The translations under genes and the position numbers were made by a program. From NCBI GenBank assembly GCA_037447605.1, contig CM074807.1, positions 1,838,463 to 1,902,462 on the forward strand: a stretch of 64,000 nt of DNA, written 5' to 3'. Every line of letters starts with the position of its first letter. Position 1 is the stretch's first letter. The notes under the pieces are model-generated. The model had not been told where the DNA came from, made no database searches, and worked only from the letters and a program-made list of their open reading frames with translations. This DNA comes from Zygnema circumcarinatum (lineage: Eukaryota; Streptophyta; Zygnematophyceae; Zygnematales; Zygnemataceae). Shown in pieces: positions 49,855-62,267 of this stretch.

Positions 49855-50755
49855 GAGGAGCTCAGACGTTCAATTCTGATGTTCGATCCAACGGATCTAT
49901 GCAATAGGCTTAGGTTGTGTAGAGCGATGTAATTTTATGGTGCAGGCGCAGGATCCCTTCCGGCAAAAATCGTGAATTGTAAAGTTGAGATAAAAACGAT
50001 CTGTTCAACTCATAGCGCTTCAATCACATATGTTTGTATGTATGAAAATGTTTGTGCAGAGAAAGCTAGGTAAACCGTTGCTTTGGCCAGAGAGAGATTT
50101 GGGGTCGGCAGTTGTCAAGCGTCCGTCGAAAGGCTTAGCCTGCTGGGATGAAGGCATGCGGTACTGGCATTCTTTGTGTACGTCCAGTACAAGTTCTCGT
50201 GCAATGTCTCATATGTATGAGAGTGAAGTTGCGTCCATTACACATGTACTGGTGAATTGTTAAAAATACACGCATGCCAGCCAACCAAATCTCACAGAGA
50301 TCCCCCAATATAGATATGCCTCAAATGATCACGTTAAAAGCATAGTGAACATCCATGATTTTTTGCTCGTGTACAACAAGACACATTAGACAGCCAAGCA
50401 ACCAACTAAAGAAAAAAATCCTTTGCCGCATAAAAAACCCTGTCAACCAGTCTTTTCTCGTTACAGAAATCAAGTCAATCTATCAGAGGAAAAGGGGAAA
50501 GGAAAAATTTCGTAAGAAAAACCTCGATTATATTTCAGCTACTGGTTTCCTCATCCGCTTGGGCAACGTTGGAACAAAGACAACTTCAATGCAAGCTTCA
50601 CACAGACCTTCCGTTGAGCCAGGAATGGAAGGTTGTCAGCACGTGTGCCCTGCTTCTCCTACATCCGTGAACATTATATGCATCGGCCACAAAGCGCAAA
50701 CACCCTAAACCCTAAATTCTAAAATCCCTCTGCACGCCCCTTAATCCAATAGGTG
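49855..50755. other. Convergent 3' region between GRP94 and AUG3
   Basis: The 3' UTRs of both genes should lie here. No exon-like frame, RNA gene or repeat was recognised apart from short telomere-like CCCTAAA runs near 50704-50718. Confidence 0.5.
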
Positions 50756-53700
50756 TCAATACCTCCGCCAAGGCCGTGACTCCTTCGTCCGCTGCTCCAG
50801 ATCGCGCACCCTTGCAAGAAGCTCACTAGGGTTGCAGAAAAACAATGTGAACACCTCCCTTTCAAATTTCATTATGTCCGCCATGTCGTCAAGTACCTGC
50901 GGCGGCAATGTGGCAACGGAACTGAGTACACGATACCATGGGAATCCAAACAACAAAGAAAGTGTGCAAGGAGCGCAACTTTTGCAGGGCAGGCAGGCAC
51001 TCTATTCCGGAAGTAAGTCCACTAATGACTCAACACGCAGTCCAGCGTTGATGCAATGGAGAACAGGCACTTGGATGGATGCAAGATGGCGATGGATATG
51101 GTGCATGTGTGCAGAAGACGTGTGCGCCGCATGATGAGACTGCTTACCTGATGGAAGCGCTTGTATCGGCCTTGAATTTTACTGACAGAAGTCTCCAGTG
51201 AGTTACTGAGGCTTTCAAGGGAATCAAACAGAAGCGCCACATCCTGCAACAGCAACATACACTCTCTTTGTTGACAGGTTAGTAGTTTGAGAACGAGGCC
51301 TCTACGCCATGGCTGAAGCATTTGTGAAGAGCGATGCACATAAGCTCAGGCTCCTCAAATCCACGTCAGAGATCAGACCAGAGTTTGTACTTAGCCAAGC
51401 AATTCTCAGAACAATAATGAGTCGTGTGAACAGACCAAAGAGGGCCATAATCGGCTGCTGAAGCACAATACCTCGAGAACAAAGAGAGGTCGATGGGGAT
51501 CGATCGGTGAAAACAGCAATGCGCGCGTTTGTGCAATGTTTCGTTGCCTGCAGAGCCTTACCAGCAACACACATGAGTCACTAGGCCCCTAGCTGGCAGA
51601 AAAATGAGCCCAGCCTGCCCAAAACAACACGCAGATTTTCCTCCAAGAATGTCTCCTCAATCAGCTTATGGTCTCAGTGCATGGAACCTTAACAAAAGAT
51701 TTCTCCATGCAGTATTAGTTGCGTAGAAACCACCTCACTCCTTGTGGGCGCATAGGTTCTAGTACTTAAAAGGCAAAGGTTCTGTATCTCTGCTTAAAAT
51801 ACTTTGGCAATCCTGATAACATTTGCCGGTTAGACGATAAGGAAGCCATGGCTCTGCTGCTTACAGATCAGGCAAGGCGACTGTTCTCTGCTGAACCTGG
51901 AGGGTCCTTATCTGCGTTCTCACAGCTCCCAAGCGTTCTTCAAAGTCCACAAGAGACTGGATGACTGACTCGGTCGAAAGGATCGGTGCGGAGGTGTTGC
52001 CTGGAGCACATTCATGCCCAAAAATGTTGGCTTTGTTGTCAATCGAGATACCAGGGAACTTGCACACATATGCCGTAAAGAGTTTCATTTGAACCCTTCA
52101 GTAATCAGCCTCCTTTGAGCTTAGAAACACCATCGGTTGACTTTGAGTACGATTCATGAATCTTTTGCAGCCTTAGAACTCCAAAAAGGTAAGGAGACAA
52201 GACCACGAAACAGTCACATATACTGACTCATTTCTTTCCGTGGGGCTCCCAATGCAGACCACACATTGCCCACAAGCCCCTTTAGAAAACCAAGCACCAC
52301 TCTCGTGTCCAAACGCATTGCATCTCTTGGTTTCACATGGATATCCGCCTAAACATGTCGGCATCTAATGACCGGTAACAAAGCAAATAGAGAGTCAGCA
52401 CATAGAATTGTCCCACTCAGACAGTTCACGTTCAGAAAATTCCCCCCACACAATCCTTCCGCGAGAGGCCAGCACAGATTCAGAGAAGCCATAACAAATT
52501 CCAGATTCACAAGAACTTCTCTCACCTGCTGTGCCTTGAAGGAGAGACCCGATCCGGCGAAATAATGGAAACAGGTCGACATCACCAGGAGAATTTTCTG
52601 CTCCCTTGATTGCATCTTCCAAAGCATGGCAACAATTCTGGCAAGCCCATGAAGCCGACTCAGTATAGAAGCTAGTTAACTGCAAAACAAGCCTCTGCTT
52701 CCATAAAGTGAATTGAAACTCTCAGGCAAGTTGATCTAACAAGTACAACAGTTGAATCTTGACGATGACAATGGCGAACTGTAGTGGGTCCCACAAACTG
52801 GTCATACCAAATCTGTGCACACAGCAGACAGACTCTCATGGGCCACTACGAACCCTGCATGAATGAACCAATCCCGGAGACCCTGAATGACGGATGGCTA
52901 TCCAAATTACAGAGTGAGCGAGACGGTCCTTACAATACGCTCCGAGGAGGCAGTGAGCACAGCTGCAATCTCGCCTTCCGCCAAAGTTAAAAGCAAGCGC
53001 ACGTCTTGATGGAACTGCGTGTCGAGAACAAAAGCATGGCGGAGCACTATGTGCAGTGCCAACAGTTGCGCCAAATGGCCAATGAACTGCAAATGGTCCA
53101 TCCCAATAACGAAAACAGCTCTTCAAAATGAGCTACCATAACGATCAGTACAGTTAGCAAAGCTGCCAAGAAGCTGAACAGTAATATGCCACAATCTGAT
53201 TCATAGTTATGCAGTGCCATGACCGTGCACGCCTCCCCACCAGGTGAAGGCGGATTGAAAAAAAAAGCTGTTAGAAGTACAGGAGCAGAACATTGTCCCT
53301 CATCATCGAAAAATCTTCATTCTGTCAGCCTTCGATAATTATACAGCAAAAATTTGGGCGTACTAAGCCATTTAGGAAGCAACATTTTATTTCTACTGTC
53401 CTCACTACAAACTTTCATGAAGGACAGTTAAATTACTCCGACTCCCACGTGTTTCTGGTTTGTCTCTGTGTTCGGGAAACGTCAGTGTTTAAAGTGGAGC
53501 TAACAGCTACCGCAGCAATATTGGAAAGAGGACAAATTATACTTTTCGTACTGGTCCTGCTGTTTCCGTACATCCTCCACTAACCTGCTTCTATGGTAAA
53601 ACGAAGGCAAAATGTGGGCGGCAATCTCATGTTTGCAATGACTGCCGAGGGTGACACATGCATCCATTGCACATTCAGCAAATAAGGATTGGCACATTAG

Positions 53701-56700
53701 GGTGCGTGTTCTACACTAGGCTCGTACACAATGTTACAACCACGAAATGCATACGTTTGTTTATCAGGAGATTCCACAAAGAAATGGGGGAATGATTCAC
53801 AACCTTGCCATAGCGCTTCAGGTAATAATCTTGGCTTCTCCGTTTCAACTCATAATCTCCTGCTCACATGCGAAAAAAGAGAGTCATACAGGCCAAGGGA
53901 CTCACCAAACAAAACTGAGCATCTGACGAATCCGTTAGTACCATCTCTGCTTATTTTCCAATCAGAGTAACTTCAGCATCGAAAAGAAAAGGACCAACAC
54001 CAGTGCGACAAATGTGATTCTAAATTCTGAAGTACTATTCAAGACTAGCTTCTTAAAAGGGCAATTGAACGAAACTAATAAAAGTAGACATGGAACATAC
54101 CTTCAAAAGCAAAAGTGTCGTTGAACTGTGCCAATTCTTCACAGAGGGATGACACCTGTTACCCACTAGCACCAGAACAAAGGCACTACACTTAATTGCA
54201 AGATAATTTTCAGCAAAGTTGTAATGCACCGAACAGCTTCATGCAGCGAACGACCATCTCAGGTTTGCAATGAGGCGGAATAAGTGGAGGCACTTACCTG
54301 GCTTTCAAGTCGCTTTTCATCTCTCTGCAGATGGACGAGGTGGCCCTTCAGGTCCTCCAACTTCAGCCTGCACGGACATGGCTCAGCCACTATTAGCTAG
54401 CACTAGGAAGGCCCAACATAAAGTTAGTAGAATTGGATTTAGACTATACGCAAGACACCTAGATGTACAGCTCCAAAATGTCAGAAGAGGATCCTTCAAT
54501 TGCCTGTCCTTCTATTTCACATAACAGTCAGAGCTCGAGCCCGTGATGTGCATAGAAACTAATGGTATCTGCCACTGGTCGACTAGCCATTATCTCATCA
54601 TGTGAGAATAACAAGTAATGCTAACAGATCTTGCCCGGGTAATGACGCAAGCATCCACTAATAACGATCTTACCTAGTCCCCCGGATCTACTTCCCGTCT
54701 ATTAGGTTCATGCCACCTGTGTCACTTGGGTGACAATTTACAGACCACATTGCTGATATCCTTTCTGACTGTGGAAACTCGTGTATCTAATTGGATCCCA
54801 TTTCAGCAGTAAAAGAGACACTGCGCCCATCTACACATTCAAGGACCTAATCCATACACAGCAAATGTAATTATACACAGCATAAGGTGCAAATACCGCA
54901 ATGCGCTTTCGTCTTCTTGCATGTCCCGTGAGGCAGCTGACAACTGAACGCGGGCGGATGCGAGGGAGGCCTCCTCCTGTGCCTTCCTGCCCACGGCGGC
55001 CACACGCTGCTCTTCCGCGATGCCAAATCTGCATTACCAAAATTCAAGTCAAGAGTTAGCAAAGGAGGAGACAGTGACCCTATGGAGGTCTATACCACGA
55101 TATCAATTCAGTCATGATATTCTGCTCTTTATATCAAGATTGGCAACAAATGCATCTCCAAGTATGCACTTATACATAGTTTCAAACTTCCGCACAATGG
55201 CCTTTGATAAAATCGTGTGTTCGCACTAGGTTTCCGTTCTATAGCAAATAGGAGAATCTCCTTCTAGCAGCACACGGACACATGAAGACCTAGGTACCTG
55301 TCAAAATGCATCTCTAAAAACCCTGAGAAAACCCAACTCCCTAACCACAATTGAACGAGACGACTGACAGGCAGCTTTACATAACTGGAACCTCTAGCGT
55401 AAGCTCACGTGTCTAGCATAATGCCTACAGGGGGAGGCACAGACAACTGCCACCCTCTCCGTGCTTTTTAGCGGACTTACGTTCGAGAAAGCCGCTCAAG
55501 CTCAGTGACTCTTTGATGATGTCGACTTAAGAGCTGCTGCCTTTGAGGCATTCCTCCTGAAAATTTGCATAAAAAACTTCAGGGAACAACTTGTTTGCTC
55601 CGCCCAAAATATATATGCCTAGAAGCATGTAGCACTCTAGCTTTGCTGACTGAAAAGGGATTCTTTTGAATTGCGAAATTGCTTATCCTGTGAAATAAAT
55701 TTAGGGCAATATTCTTCCTTTATCTTTGGTTATCTAGGTCATGTTTTCGATTCCAACACCAAAAACGTAAAAGCATAAAGATACGCACGTTTTGTGGAGT
55801 GAGCTAGTGAACTTTTGTAACGGGGGATCTCACAACTGACTCGTTTGGAGGATATATATCCAGCATTGTTTAATAACATCCAGAACGCTCAAAGCTCATT
55901 TCTGATCATACAACCTATTGAGCCCTACCGGTCTGATCCGAGTAGCAGGTCTGAGTCAGGAACACACCTGAAAACGAATGGCGGAGAATCTCGGGGCTGG
56001 CCAGATCAGGCATAGGAGAGGCTGCATTCTTCTCCACTTCTCGACCTGCTCCCTGCGCCATTCAGTCCCGTTTCAGTAAACCTTTACGCGTTGGTCCGAA
56101 TCCTTCTCCTAACACCGGGCAGGAGTATCCAAACACCGACCCTAGAAGCGTGATCCTTACTCCTTCAAATTGCTTTTGATGCCACCGATCGAGCTCCTTC
56201 TGGCAAACTTCATTCTGTCGCAAAAAGGATCCAAAACTCGACAGGAGCAACTGTTGTCTGCCTCCTGCACCCTCCCCTGCAAGGGAAACCACTGCCCTAA
56301 AGCAATTCAGAAATGAGCTCGTCTTAAAACAAGAAGGCAACAACAGTGTCTGTGATCCAGTTCAGAAGTCTTTTAAAGTACACTACCCACATAGTACATC
56401 GAAGATAACTGGTCAGAGTCCATCGCTGATACCTCAAGCTGGGAAAAACGGTGAAAATGTGGAAACTTATCACCTCAAAGAATCAGGTGCAATCTCACAG
56501 CATATTTTCAAAGACTTACCAGTGTTGTTTCGTTCTATCTGTTGCACAGTCGCTGTAACCTTCACAAGAATGGAATCCATCTGCCTTCACCATCCCCAGC
56601 CAAGTCAGCTCCATTTCTTTAGCAGCTGACAGCCAGCCATGAGAACCAATTCTGACATTTGTAAATGAGCGCCTCTACCGCAAAAAACAGGCAAGTTAAG

Positions 56701-58663
56701 TGTGGAAATCAGCCATTCTCAATCAGCGTGATAGTCGTAACATTTACTAAGACAGCTGATACAGGAAGCAAGATATTCACTTACGAGAAGAAGATCACTT
56801 CAGCTACACAGTCGAATCGGCACAACTAAGCCAGCACTAATCGACAGAACTACACGTGAACTATGAAACAAAACAAAACAATGAAAAAAATGCTCCCAAA
56901 TTCCATTTCTTTCTAGACGAACAGGTTCAGCTTCAGTTGGACATATGGTGGCAGCAATATTCTCAAATAAGACAAGGCAAACCATGAAAACATGAGGATA
57001 ACTATATGCATCGAGATTGGTAGAGACACACCTCATCATTCAATTCCTTTAGACGTGAAATAGCCATTGCGCATTGATCCAAAGCTCGATGCACAATGCT
57101 CTCCTGATCGGCCGTGTAGACTGACGAAGCAATTTGCTGTTCTGCCAAAGAAGCCTCGAGCAGTTGCATCCGAGCTAAACGCCATTTTAAGTTCTGCGCT
57201 TCGTCATCCAAGAGGTCCGTTTCCTCCCTGAAGGAAAGACGAGTACAGAAGTAAGGACCAATTCCTAGGGATAAACATTCCAGACCATGAGACGGATAAG
57301 ATAGGAAAGGTAAGAAAGGAAAGCGGATGTTGGGAGAATATGAGGCTCTTCCGCACTTATTGTATGGAGTGTTTAAAAGCATAATTCAGCACCTTCGATC
57401 ATCTACACAACGAGGTAAAGCCATAAAATTCCACAGAAATACACTACAGCTTAAGGCAGAGAACCAGTAAAAATTGAACTAGCTCTACATTGCAAGCCAG
57501 CACCTTCTCGTATTATCTCGGAGGAACTGGACACAAAAGAATTCAAACTTAATAGGAATTAACTAGGAAACCAACTAACTAACTAGGAAAGACCAAACTG
57601 CAGGTAAGCCGCTAGCAGTTACATAAAAACGAAACCGAAAATAGTAACACAACAGCTCCACACAATCACAGAGACAAAGGGACGTGGGATCAAAGAAGTC
57701 GTGTACATTTTGTTCAATCACTATGTTCTAATAACATTCGACGACTCAACTACCTTTCCCGAAGAAAGGGAAACAAAATGCCCACCGAGTCTGTTTGATC
57801 ATGTCGTCGAGTTCAACAACATCTTCCTCACTTCCACTAGTCAACTTGCGAAATGCCTCGTCAAGTTCTTCCCCCTTCGTTCACCAACCCATCCATTACC
57901 CACAAGCACCCTCAGAACATTCTTCAACAAATCTAGGATAATATTCTGCTGACTGGCTGAACAACTCCGAACTGGCAACGGTCATTCACATAGCTAAGGC
58001 GTATATAGTGCAACTGATTTGGCAAAATAAACACACTTCAAGTCCATTACTAGCTCACCTTTAACACTTTGTCTTGATGTATTAACTCTTTGTATCTGTG
58101 ATAAAAAAGCCAGACAGTAAACCGAGTCAATCCTTTTGTTTCAAACGACTCCCACTATGCATAGATTTAAATAATAATAATAAAAAAAGATAGCTGTTCA
58201 AGCAGCATAGCTAGCAAAGCAGTCTCACCGCTGCATAACACAGGATTGGAAGTATCAAACTAATCGAAGTATCAACAGAATCCGCTAGTGCATGCCGTTT
58301 GATTAAGGAGTAATAAGAAAAACAAAAGCAAGGCAAACTTCCGCAGGAAAAACAACCAAAACACATACATTACTCACTCATAGATGCCGTGGAAATGTAC
58401 AAGATGTTGGACGGGAAACTCGACAGGATTTAAAAAAAGGTAAAAGGGGAAACAATAAAAGAGGCAGGTGAAGGCCTCTAAAGCACTTACTCAGCCAGCT
58501 CGTCAAGAGACAACACATTGTCAGTGCTGACATTTTTGCAAAGCCACCTAACCAGGGCCTTTGCGCCTTCTTGCTCGCAAGTCCATGCCAAGCTCTCTAC
58601 CGTGTGTGTTGGCTGACTGATTCCCAGGCCCTCCAACAGATTCAGGAACTGTTTTCCACTCAT
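50756..58663 (-). CDS. AUG3: Augmin subunit 3 (HAUS3 family), microtubule-nucleation factor
   Basis: Subunit of the augmin complex, which recruits gamma-tubulin to existing microtubules in spindle and phragmoplast. 18 phase-consistent exons give 610 aa, close to the ~617 aa I recall for Arabidopsis: 58491-58663, 58059-58095, 57786-57874, 57032-57227, 56520-56580, 56387-56425, 56161-56276, 55968-56052, 55481-55556, 54897-55028, 54298-54367, 54101-54155, 53804-53859, 52934-53086, 52526-52679, 51897-52000, 51148-51243, 50756-50896. Diagnostic segments: the start MSGKQFLNLLEGLGI with WLCKNVSTDNVLSLDELAE; long predicted coiled coils; LCEELAQFNDTFAFEGDYELK then RRSQDYYLKRYGKFIGHLAQLL; and the end FFCNPSELLARVRDLEQR. 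The exon 51148-51243 makes the stretch before FFCNP longer than in the homolog I remember. Several exons are tiny (37-61 nt), so this gene would be easy to mis-predict. Confidence 0.9.
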
Positions 58664-59359
58664 CCTAGCACTGCCTGCAGTGCCCTTCACTCCTCCAGAG
58701 TGCAAGCGCTCCGCGTCAAAGTGCGATACTCATCAGCATCTGCCGCAACAACTGCTGTGAAAGCTGGCCACCCGCCTTCCCCTCACTCTCAGAAAAGAAG
58801 AACGTGCCATGTTGTCAGCAAAATCGAGCAAGATGCGCAAGGGAAAGCATGAAAGCCTTGGCTTCCTCAGCTGCTGTAAGCGCGCTGTGCACGACGCTAT
58901 GCAGGGAAGGGGAGGGACGAGCATTCAGACTCCGAGTCGCGGAACGCGGTGCTCCTCCAAACGCCTGTTGGCGTCGCTTCGCCGCCTCACCCGTTGCTTC
59001 AGCCCTGCTTCGTCCCTGTGCTGGCAGCTGGCCTCAGATTACAAAAGCAGCAGCAGCGATTGCAGGCAAAGGGAATCGAGGTAGTTTCGCCCTCTCTATA
59101 GAGATGGACAGCTTTGCCGGTTTGTAGCGCTGAAATTAGAAGCTCTCTAAGTCATGCTGCCAGGGTGTCTGCTCGTGTAGCCAACTACGCTTGTGTTATC
59201 GCAACTTCGAAATGAAGCCCGGCCAAGCCAAACGGTCGTCATCTCGATGCCTCATTTTTCGCAGCAATTGCAAAACCATTCTCTACAGTATTGAAGGTGA
59301 GACAATGTGCCAGAACTTTAAAGCTCCAGCATAGCCCCTATCCTTACACGTACCAAGGC
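58664..59359. promoter_or_regulatory. Upstream region of AUG3, divergent from plus-strand exons
   Basis: About 700 bp between the AUG3 start codon and the first plus-strand exon-like frame. 58900-59050 is moderately GC-rich. No specific element was identified. Confidence 0.35.
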
Positions 59360-60324
59360 ATGATTATGTCATACCAAGCATGGCCAGTACTTCAAGGGAA
59401 CGATGGAAGACCTTTTGTTGGTTTCGATCCTGTTCGTTGGGTCCCAATAGAGAAGGAATTCAGTGCTAGCTGGTTTCAGCAGAGTATCAGAAAATTCAGC
59501 AAGACGGGCAACCGGTCGCCGTTGTTGGTGAATGGTTGGGCCAATTGGTTTGCTGTAAGCATTGTTCTTCGGATGAAATCACAGGGTCGTCATGCATCAA
59601 GAGAGAGCGCCCGAAGTTCCCTTCGAGGGAAAGTGGCAGCACTCGTTTCTGCTCTATAAATGTATCTAAGAACCGCAACAATTGTTGACTTCTTGCTTAC
59701 ACGCGGAGGATCATGCAGAGTGATTTGTCTATTCAACTTGCATTCGGTCTGTTTCAATTGCAGTATCAAGGAGCAGCTACTTGCTTGTTTAGAAAAAGAA
59801 ATTTGAGGTTAAAGCCGCGACAGGTAGATCGTAAACACTTTTGCAATTTTCTCTTTACTCCACAGCTGGTATGTCTTGATCATGGTGAAGAGTTAGCGCA
59901 AACTAGCTGGCACGCCAAGGTGCTAACCTTACAGGAGGCTGTTCCCTGATGCTTTGCTTTACAGTGTGCAGACGTTCGATTTAATATATATTTGGCCGCA
60001 TGCATCTCAATGGAATTGATGTAAATCTGGTCATTGCTTCAACTAGCTGGCACCTGATGCAGGAACGTGAGCATTGGCTGCAGGTAATAAATAGCAACAT
60101 CTTAAAGCCAATGGAGTTACAATGGCACTTTTTTCTTGTTTCCTCGTTAAGTTCACCTTTGATGTTCCCTACTTGAACAAGTTACTGCTGAGGTAATTAT
60201 ATGCCAGCGTCAACGTACATGTATTATACTCCTGCTGCCCTCCGCTTGCAGATGGAATGAGCTCGTTCGTGGCTTTGAGGCTTATTTTTCTATCTGGCTA
60301 TCGTGGAGCCCTTCATCAGCATGA
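59360..60324 (+). other. Unresolved exon-like segments, product not recognised
   Basis: 59360-59554 is an open frame from a Met (MIMSYQAWPVLQG), running through PFVGFDPVRWVPIEKEFSAS and GWANWFA to a GTAAGC donor; it looks coding. Two more fragments look protein-like: around 60042-60083 (WHLMQEREHWLQ then a GTAATA donor) and from a CTTGCAG acceptor at 60251 (WNELVRGFEAYFSIWL, stop 60322-60324). I could not find a set of splice sites joining all three in one phase. They may be an independent small gene ending at 60324, or 5' exons of the HSP20-like gene. The family is not recognised. Confidence 0.35.
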
Positions 60325-62267
60325 TGCACAGTTTGGTTCCCCAACGGGAACAAATAGGCATGCCGGGCCAAGACAGGCCTTCCTTGGTGGCTTCACAGCT
60401 TGCCAACCAGCTGCCCCCTGATGTGTCCACTCCCGAGGACCAAGGGCTCGACCACAATCTTCATAGTGACATTGGCTCTGCAGGAACTCTGAGTCTCTCT
60501 GAACGATCCCCTGTTCCCTCAACTTTGCCTTATGGAGAAGCCCTTTCAGTAGTGCACTCGCTCAAGTCAGGAAGGGTGACGACATCCACGAGCGACCAGC
60601 GTTTCCTTCTCATTTTCATTCTTTCAAACTACTTTGGGCCAGACTTGAAGCATGAAGAACTGAAGCGCTCAGCAGCGCAAAGGCTGGCTATGGGAGCCCC
60701 TTCATATGGAGAGGGAGATGTGCGCAACTCCATCTTGAAGCTTGCCGAGATAGAGAGCATTTATTACTATGTCGTCAGACAAGCCCACCCTGCTGCCCGA
60801 GTCAAACTGCAATCATTGTACAAGTTCTTGCAAGGTCATTTGGCTCCACCGGTGAAGGAGTTGCTAGAGGACGATCGACAGTTCACATATTTTTTCGAAC
60901 CAACAATTCATAAGCAAACTCGTTACAAGGGAACCTATAAAGTGGTTGAGGGCATTGTTTTCATCAGCAGCCCTGATACGTCGTCTATTCGTGAAACAGA
61001 CTTAAGTCGCTTTCTGTGGCTTACAAATCTTCCTTCCACTGCACTGGACCGCGAAGAGGCACGCCATTTTGTACACGGTATGCGGACTGATCGCGATGAG
61101 GACCGTCAGGCACGATTCAATCTTGTCACAGAACAGCGCAATGAGAAAGAGCACGGAGTCTCGAACCTTGCTATTGGAGGTGGGGAACAAGAACAAGAAC
61201 GGGGCCAAAGGGTCGAGGGGATGGCAGCACGTAAAAAAAAGAGGAAAAGGGAACACGGGGATGTGAGTGGTGTGAATTCCCTTGGAGGCCCATTGGAGGA
61301 TAGCGCGCTGAACCCCTGCAGACTTGCTTCGGCTCCTGTGCAAGAAGGGTCTCCCAGTGGAGGATACGGGGCTTCACTTCTACTTCTCCCTGGGATCCCA
61401 ACAGCTACGCAATGGCATGACATTTTACAAGCAGCAAGACCAAGTGTAGCTTTTACTGGGGCTGCAGCTGTGCGTCAGGCGGGACCAACCCTTGGAGGTG
61501 TGGACATTGGGGAGTGTGACGATGCTTACTTGTTTCGATGTGCACTTCCTGGTGTAAAGAAAGATGAAGGTGAGCTGACGTATTGTCTGGGTATTGCGTG
61601 ATGAACCGAAGTTAAGAGAGCAGGCTGTCCCTCAACCCCTAAGCAGGCTTCAAGCATTGGCTAGTCAATTTCGTTCAGAGACTGCATGTAAGATACGACA
61701 TTGCAAGGCTTTCTGGGCTCTCCTCCAGTCTTGTAACAACATCTTTGTTGCAGCTTTCACTGTCCTCAATCCCCGCCTTACACGAATTGCCTATGGATCA
61801 GGCTGCTTTGGCTCATCCTCCATCACTTCTCCCACTCAATGAGGTGGAAGATGTTTCTAGTTATACTGCTGGATTTTCTACAATGAGTTTTCATCATCAA
61901 TTAGGAAGTACACACCAATATAACCACCACCTTCACCTGCCAGACGTATGGTGTCGGGGTTCTGACAGGCTGTGCTCCCCTTTGACTGTCAGGCGAGTTC
62001 AACTGTGAGGTGGAGTATGACGGGCAAGTCACCATCCGGGGCTGCACTACGACAGGCGCACCTGTGGTGGAGAAAGGAGGTCGCAGGTTTCACATGCACA
62101 CGTTGAACCTCTGCCCGCCGGGACCTTTTTCTGTCACCTTCCATCTGCCCGGGCCGGTGGAGCCAAGCCAGTTCACGGGAACGTTTGGAGCGGACGGCAT
62201 TCTGGAGGGCATTGTGCTGAAGCAGCGACGAGCAACGGGGGCTGCAGCCTTGACCTTCTTAAGCTGA
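60321..62267 (+). CDS. HSP20-like protein with C-terminal alpha-crystallin domain
   Basis: Two exons from the first in-frame Met: 60321-61569 and 61993-62267 (GAA G|GTGAGC...GTCAG|GC), about 507 aa. The N-terminal half holds an unfamiliar conserved-looking domain (RFLLIFILSNYFGPDLKHEEL; YKGTYKVVEGIVFISSPDTS). A basic stretch (ARKKKRKREHGD) could be a nuclear signal. The C-terminal ~120 residues form an alpha-crystallin fold: LGGVDIGECDDAYLFRCALPGV, then EFNCEVEYDGQVTIRGCTTTG and PPGPFSVTFHLPGPVEPSQF. This layout fits the large plant HSP20-like group that includes the IDM2/IDM3 DNA-methylation proteins, but membership is inferred, not tested. It is not a small heat-shock protein: too long, and it lacks the usual C-terminal I-x-I tail. 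The 5' end is uncertain because upstream exons may join near 60320. Confidence 0.75.

Noticed and set aside
53500-53697. A minus-strand frame (LVEDVRKQQDQYEK) as an AUG3 exon
   Set aside because: Its phase cannot join either neighbour. The exon 53804-53859 joins directly to 52934-53086 in phase and matches the family order.
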